Source of the DNA: Natrialbaceae archaeon Tc-Br11_E2g1
GTDB lineage: Archaea > Halobacteriota > Halobacteria > Halobacteriales > Natrialbaceae
Assembly: GCA_001564255.1 (NCBI GenBank)
Contig: LKNC01000023.1
Location: forward strand, 1-16,488
Direction: 5' to 3'
Length of the DNA stretch: 16,488 nt
Position 1 is the first letter of the stretch. Each line of letters starts with the position of its first letter. Of the stretch, positions 15,036 through 16,488 are shown in pieces. Below the pieces are notes generated by a model. The model saw only the letters and a program-made list of their open reading frames with translations, made no database searches and had not been told where the DNA came from. A program made the position numbers and the translations under genes.

Positions 15036-15458
15036 ATGACTACTGACCAGAAGACGACAGGGAGAGAGACGGAAACCGGCCGACCCGAGACCGACGCCGA
15101 ACGTGAGTCCGTCGACTACCTCGACGAAAAGATACACATGTTCAAGCCCGCGACGCCGTTCATGCGGGACCACCTCAAACTGATCTGGGGGCTTTTCGCC
15201 GTCTGGGCCGTGTTCACGTTCGGTCCGGTGACGGCGACGTTCCTGGCAGAGGACTTCATGACGAGCACGCACGTGCTCGGGTTCCAGCTTCATTACTTCC
15301 TGACCGCACTCGGTGCGCCGGTCGGGGCGCTCGTCCTGTGTGGTGTCTACGCCTGGCAGCGTGACCGACTGGACGCCAAGTACGGCGTCGAGCACGGAAC
15401 GGAGACCGAGACGGAGTCCGGCCGGACCGTCGCCGCCGACGGTGGTGAAAACGCGTGA
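15036..15458 (+). CDS. DUF4212 protein, small subunit of a sodium:solute symporter
   Basis: The 140-aa protein has a 35-residue charged N-terminal tail, FKPATPFMRDHLKLI before the first membrane helix (about 48-70), and the second helix at about 83-107. Around the second helix is the family signature GFQLHYFLTALGAPVGAL with VYAWQRDRLDAKYGVEH. This is the DUF4212 pattern (putative solute:sodium symporter small subunit), which in bacteria and haloarchaea is nearly always followed by a VC_2705-type SSS transporter, as here. An acidic Thr/Glu-rich tail ends the protein. Its TGA overlaps the next GTG as GTGA, so the two are coupled and presumably form one carrier. Confidence 0.9.
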   Translation: MTTDQKTTGRETETGRPETDAERESVDYLDEKIHMFKPATPFMRDHLKLIWGLFAVWAVFTFGPVTATFLAEDFMTSTHVLGFQLHYFLTALGAPVGALVLCGVYAWQRDRLDAKYGVEHGTETETESGRTVAADGGENA

Positions 15459-16488
15459 TCGAGCCGGTCGCACTCGAGGTCGCGTCTGACCTCTTCGACG
15501 GAGGGTTCAAACTGATCCCGGCGCTGACGCTTGCCGGGATGCTGGCGCTGTTCCTCGGCGTCGGGTATTTCTTCCGTGTCGCGGCGGTCGACGACATGTG
15601 GGTCGCCGGCCGGTCGATCGGTGCGGTCGAGAACGGGATGGCGATCGCCGCCAACTGGATGAGCGTCGCTGCCTACCTCGGTGTCGCATCGACGGTCGCA
15701 CTGCTCGGCTATTTCGGGCTCGCGTACGTCGTCGGCTGGACGACGGGCTATTTCATTTTGCTTATCTTCCTGGCCGCGCAGTTTCGCCGCTTTGGGAAGT
15801 ACACCGCACCCGACTTCATCGGAGACCGCTACTACTCCGACCTCGGCCGTGCGCTGGCGGCGACGACGACGCTTTTGATCGCGTTCGTCTACGTCACCGC
15901 CCAGGGCAACGGCCTCGGGCTGATGGCCCAGTACATCTTCGGGGTCTCCTACGAAGTCGGTGTGGTCATGCTGATGGCGATCACGATCGGCTACGTCGCG
16001 CTCTCGGGCATGCTGGGTGCGACCAAGAACATGGCGCTGCAGTACGTTATTCTCATCTCGGCGTTCCTGCTCGGCCTGTACGCGACCGGCTGGACCCAGG
16101 GCTGGTCGACGGCGCTGCCGTTCGTCGAGTACGGCAACCAGGCCACTGCGATGGCCGAGATCGAGCGCCAGTACAGCGAACCGTTCGCCAACGCCGGGTA
16201 CTACCACTGGGTCGCGCTGTGTTTCAGCCTGATCGCCGGTACCTGTGGACTCCCCCACGTCCTCGTGCGTTTCTACACCGCCGATAACGAGCGCAACGCC
16301 CGCTGGGCGACGGTCTGGGGTCTGTTTTTCACCCTCTTGTTGTTCCTCGGAACGGCCGCCTACGCCGCGTTCGGCTCGCGACTGTACCATGACAACGTCG
16401 GCGAGTACACCGAGATGACCGGGACGGAGTCGGACACGCTCGTCGTTCTGACCGCGTACCTCGCCGAACTGCCCGAGTGGCTCGTCGG
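15455..16488 (+). CDS. Sodium:solute symporter (SSS, VC_2705 type), 3' end beyond window
   Basis: GTG at 15455 opens a frame that stays open to the last base (344 codons visible; the family is about 550-600 aa). The N-terminal helix (about 21-40) is followed by the SSS signature VAGRSIGAVENGMAIAANW with MSVAAYLG (50-75), in which bundle helices line the Na+ and substrate sites. Further visible motifs are FGKYTAPDFIGDRYYS (113-128), VTAQGNGLG (147-155) and AGTCGLPHVLVRFYT (261-275), a hallmark of the acetate/monocarboxylate-type branch. About eight membrane helices are present. The adjacent DUF4212 subunit supports this subfamily. Substrate is uncertain: acetate, lactate or pyruvate are possibilities by family, not shown here. 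The Na+ gradient needed could come from the divergent Mrp complex. Confidence 0.9.
   Translation, partial: MIEPVALEVASDLFDGGFKLIPALTLAGMLALFLGVGYFFRVAAVDDMWVAGRSIGAVENGMAIAANWMSVAAYLGVASTVALLGYFGLAYVVGWTTGYFILLIFLAAQFRRFGKYTAPDFIGDRYYSDLGRALAATTTLLIAFVYVTAQGNGLGLMAQYIFGVSYEVGVVMLMAITIGYVALSGMLGATKNMALQYVILISAFLLGLYATGWTQGWSTALPFVEYGNQATAMAEIERQYSEPFANAGYYHWVALCFSLIAGTCGLPHVLVRFYTADNERNARWATVWGLFFTLLLFLGTAAYAAFGSRLYHDNVGEYTEMTGTESDTLVVLTAYLAELPEWLV

Noticed and set aside
14963..15046. 27-codon ATG ORF overlapping the DUF4212 start, considered as a regulatory upstream ORF
   Set aside because: Its ATG is only about 12 bases from the likely BoxA, so it should lie upstream of the transcription start.

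Overview
The window is chromosomal DNA from a halophilic archaeon (class Halobacteria); I cannot name the genus. The evidence is high GC (about 65% by eye), strongly acidic soluble proteins, haloarchaeal protein families (Htr-type transducer tail, malic enzyme fused to a phosphotransacetylase-like domain, DUF354, DUF4212 with its symporter), A/T-rich BoxA-like promoter elements, and dense operons joined by ATGA or GTGA start/stop overlaps. No rRNA, tRNA, CRISPR array or intact insertion sequence was seen.

Layout. Positions 2-190 (+) are the last 62 codons of a chemotaxis transducer. It converges on maeB (284-2533, -), with hairpins in the 93-base gap. Divergent from maeB is a tyrosine-recombinase-like gene (2802-3884, +) that has lost most catalytic residues. 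Its stop abuts the stop of a convergent two-gene operon: a membrane-anchored family 2 glycosyltransferase (4961-5962, -) and a DUF354 protein (3885-4964, -). A 348-base gap follows, with hairpins and a pyrimidine-rich stretch just past the next operon.

From 14483 down to 6311 (-) lies one Mrp-type Na+/H+ antiporter operon of nine recognisable genes: mrpE, mrpF, mrpG, a separate MrpA C-terminal module, mrpB, mrpC and three large proton-channel-like subunits (553, 609 and 488 aa). A 30-codon ORF of unknown status fits exactly between the last two. The order matches the membrane arm of archaeal Mbh/Mrp complexes, so I read it as one multisubunit membrane complex. A 552-base divergent regulatory region (14484-15035) separates it from a DUF4212 gene (15036-15458, +) and a sodium:solute symporter gene (from 15455, +) that runs off the window.

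How it fits together (inference): the Mrp complex would export Na+ using the proton gradient, and the divergent DUF4212/symporter pair would spend the Na+ gradient to import a small organic acid. MaeB links C4 acids to pyruvate. The most unusual items are the three-channel Mrp operon, in which two subunits each lack a different conserved lysine, the 30-codon ORF carrying the ribosome-binding site for the last gene, and the apparently inactive recombinase.
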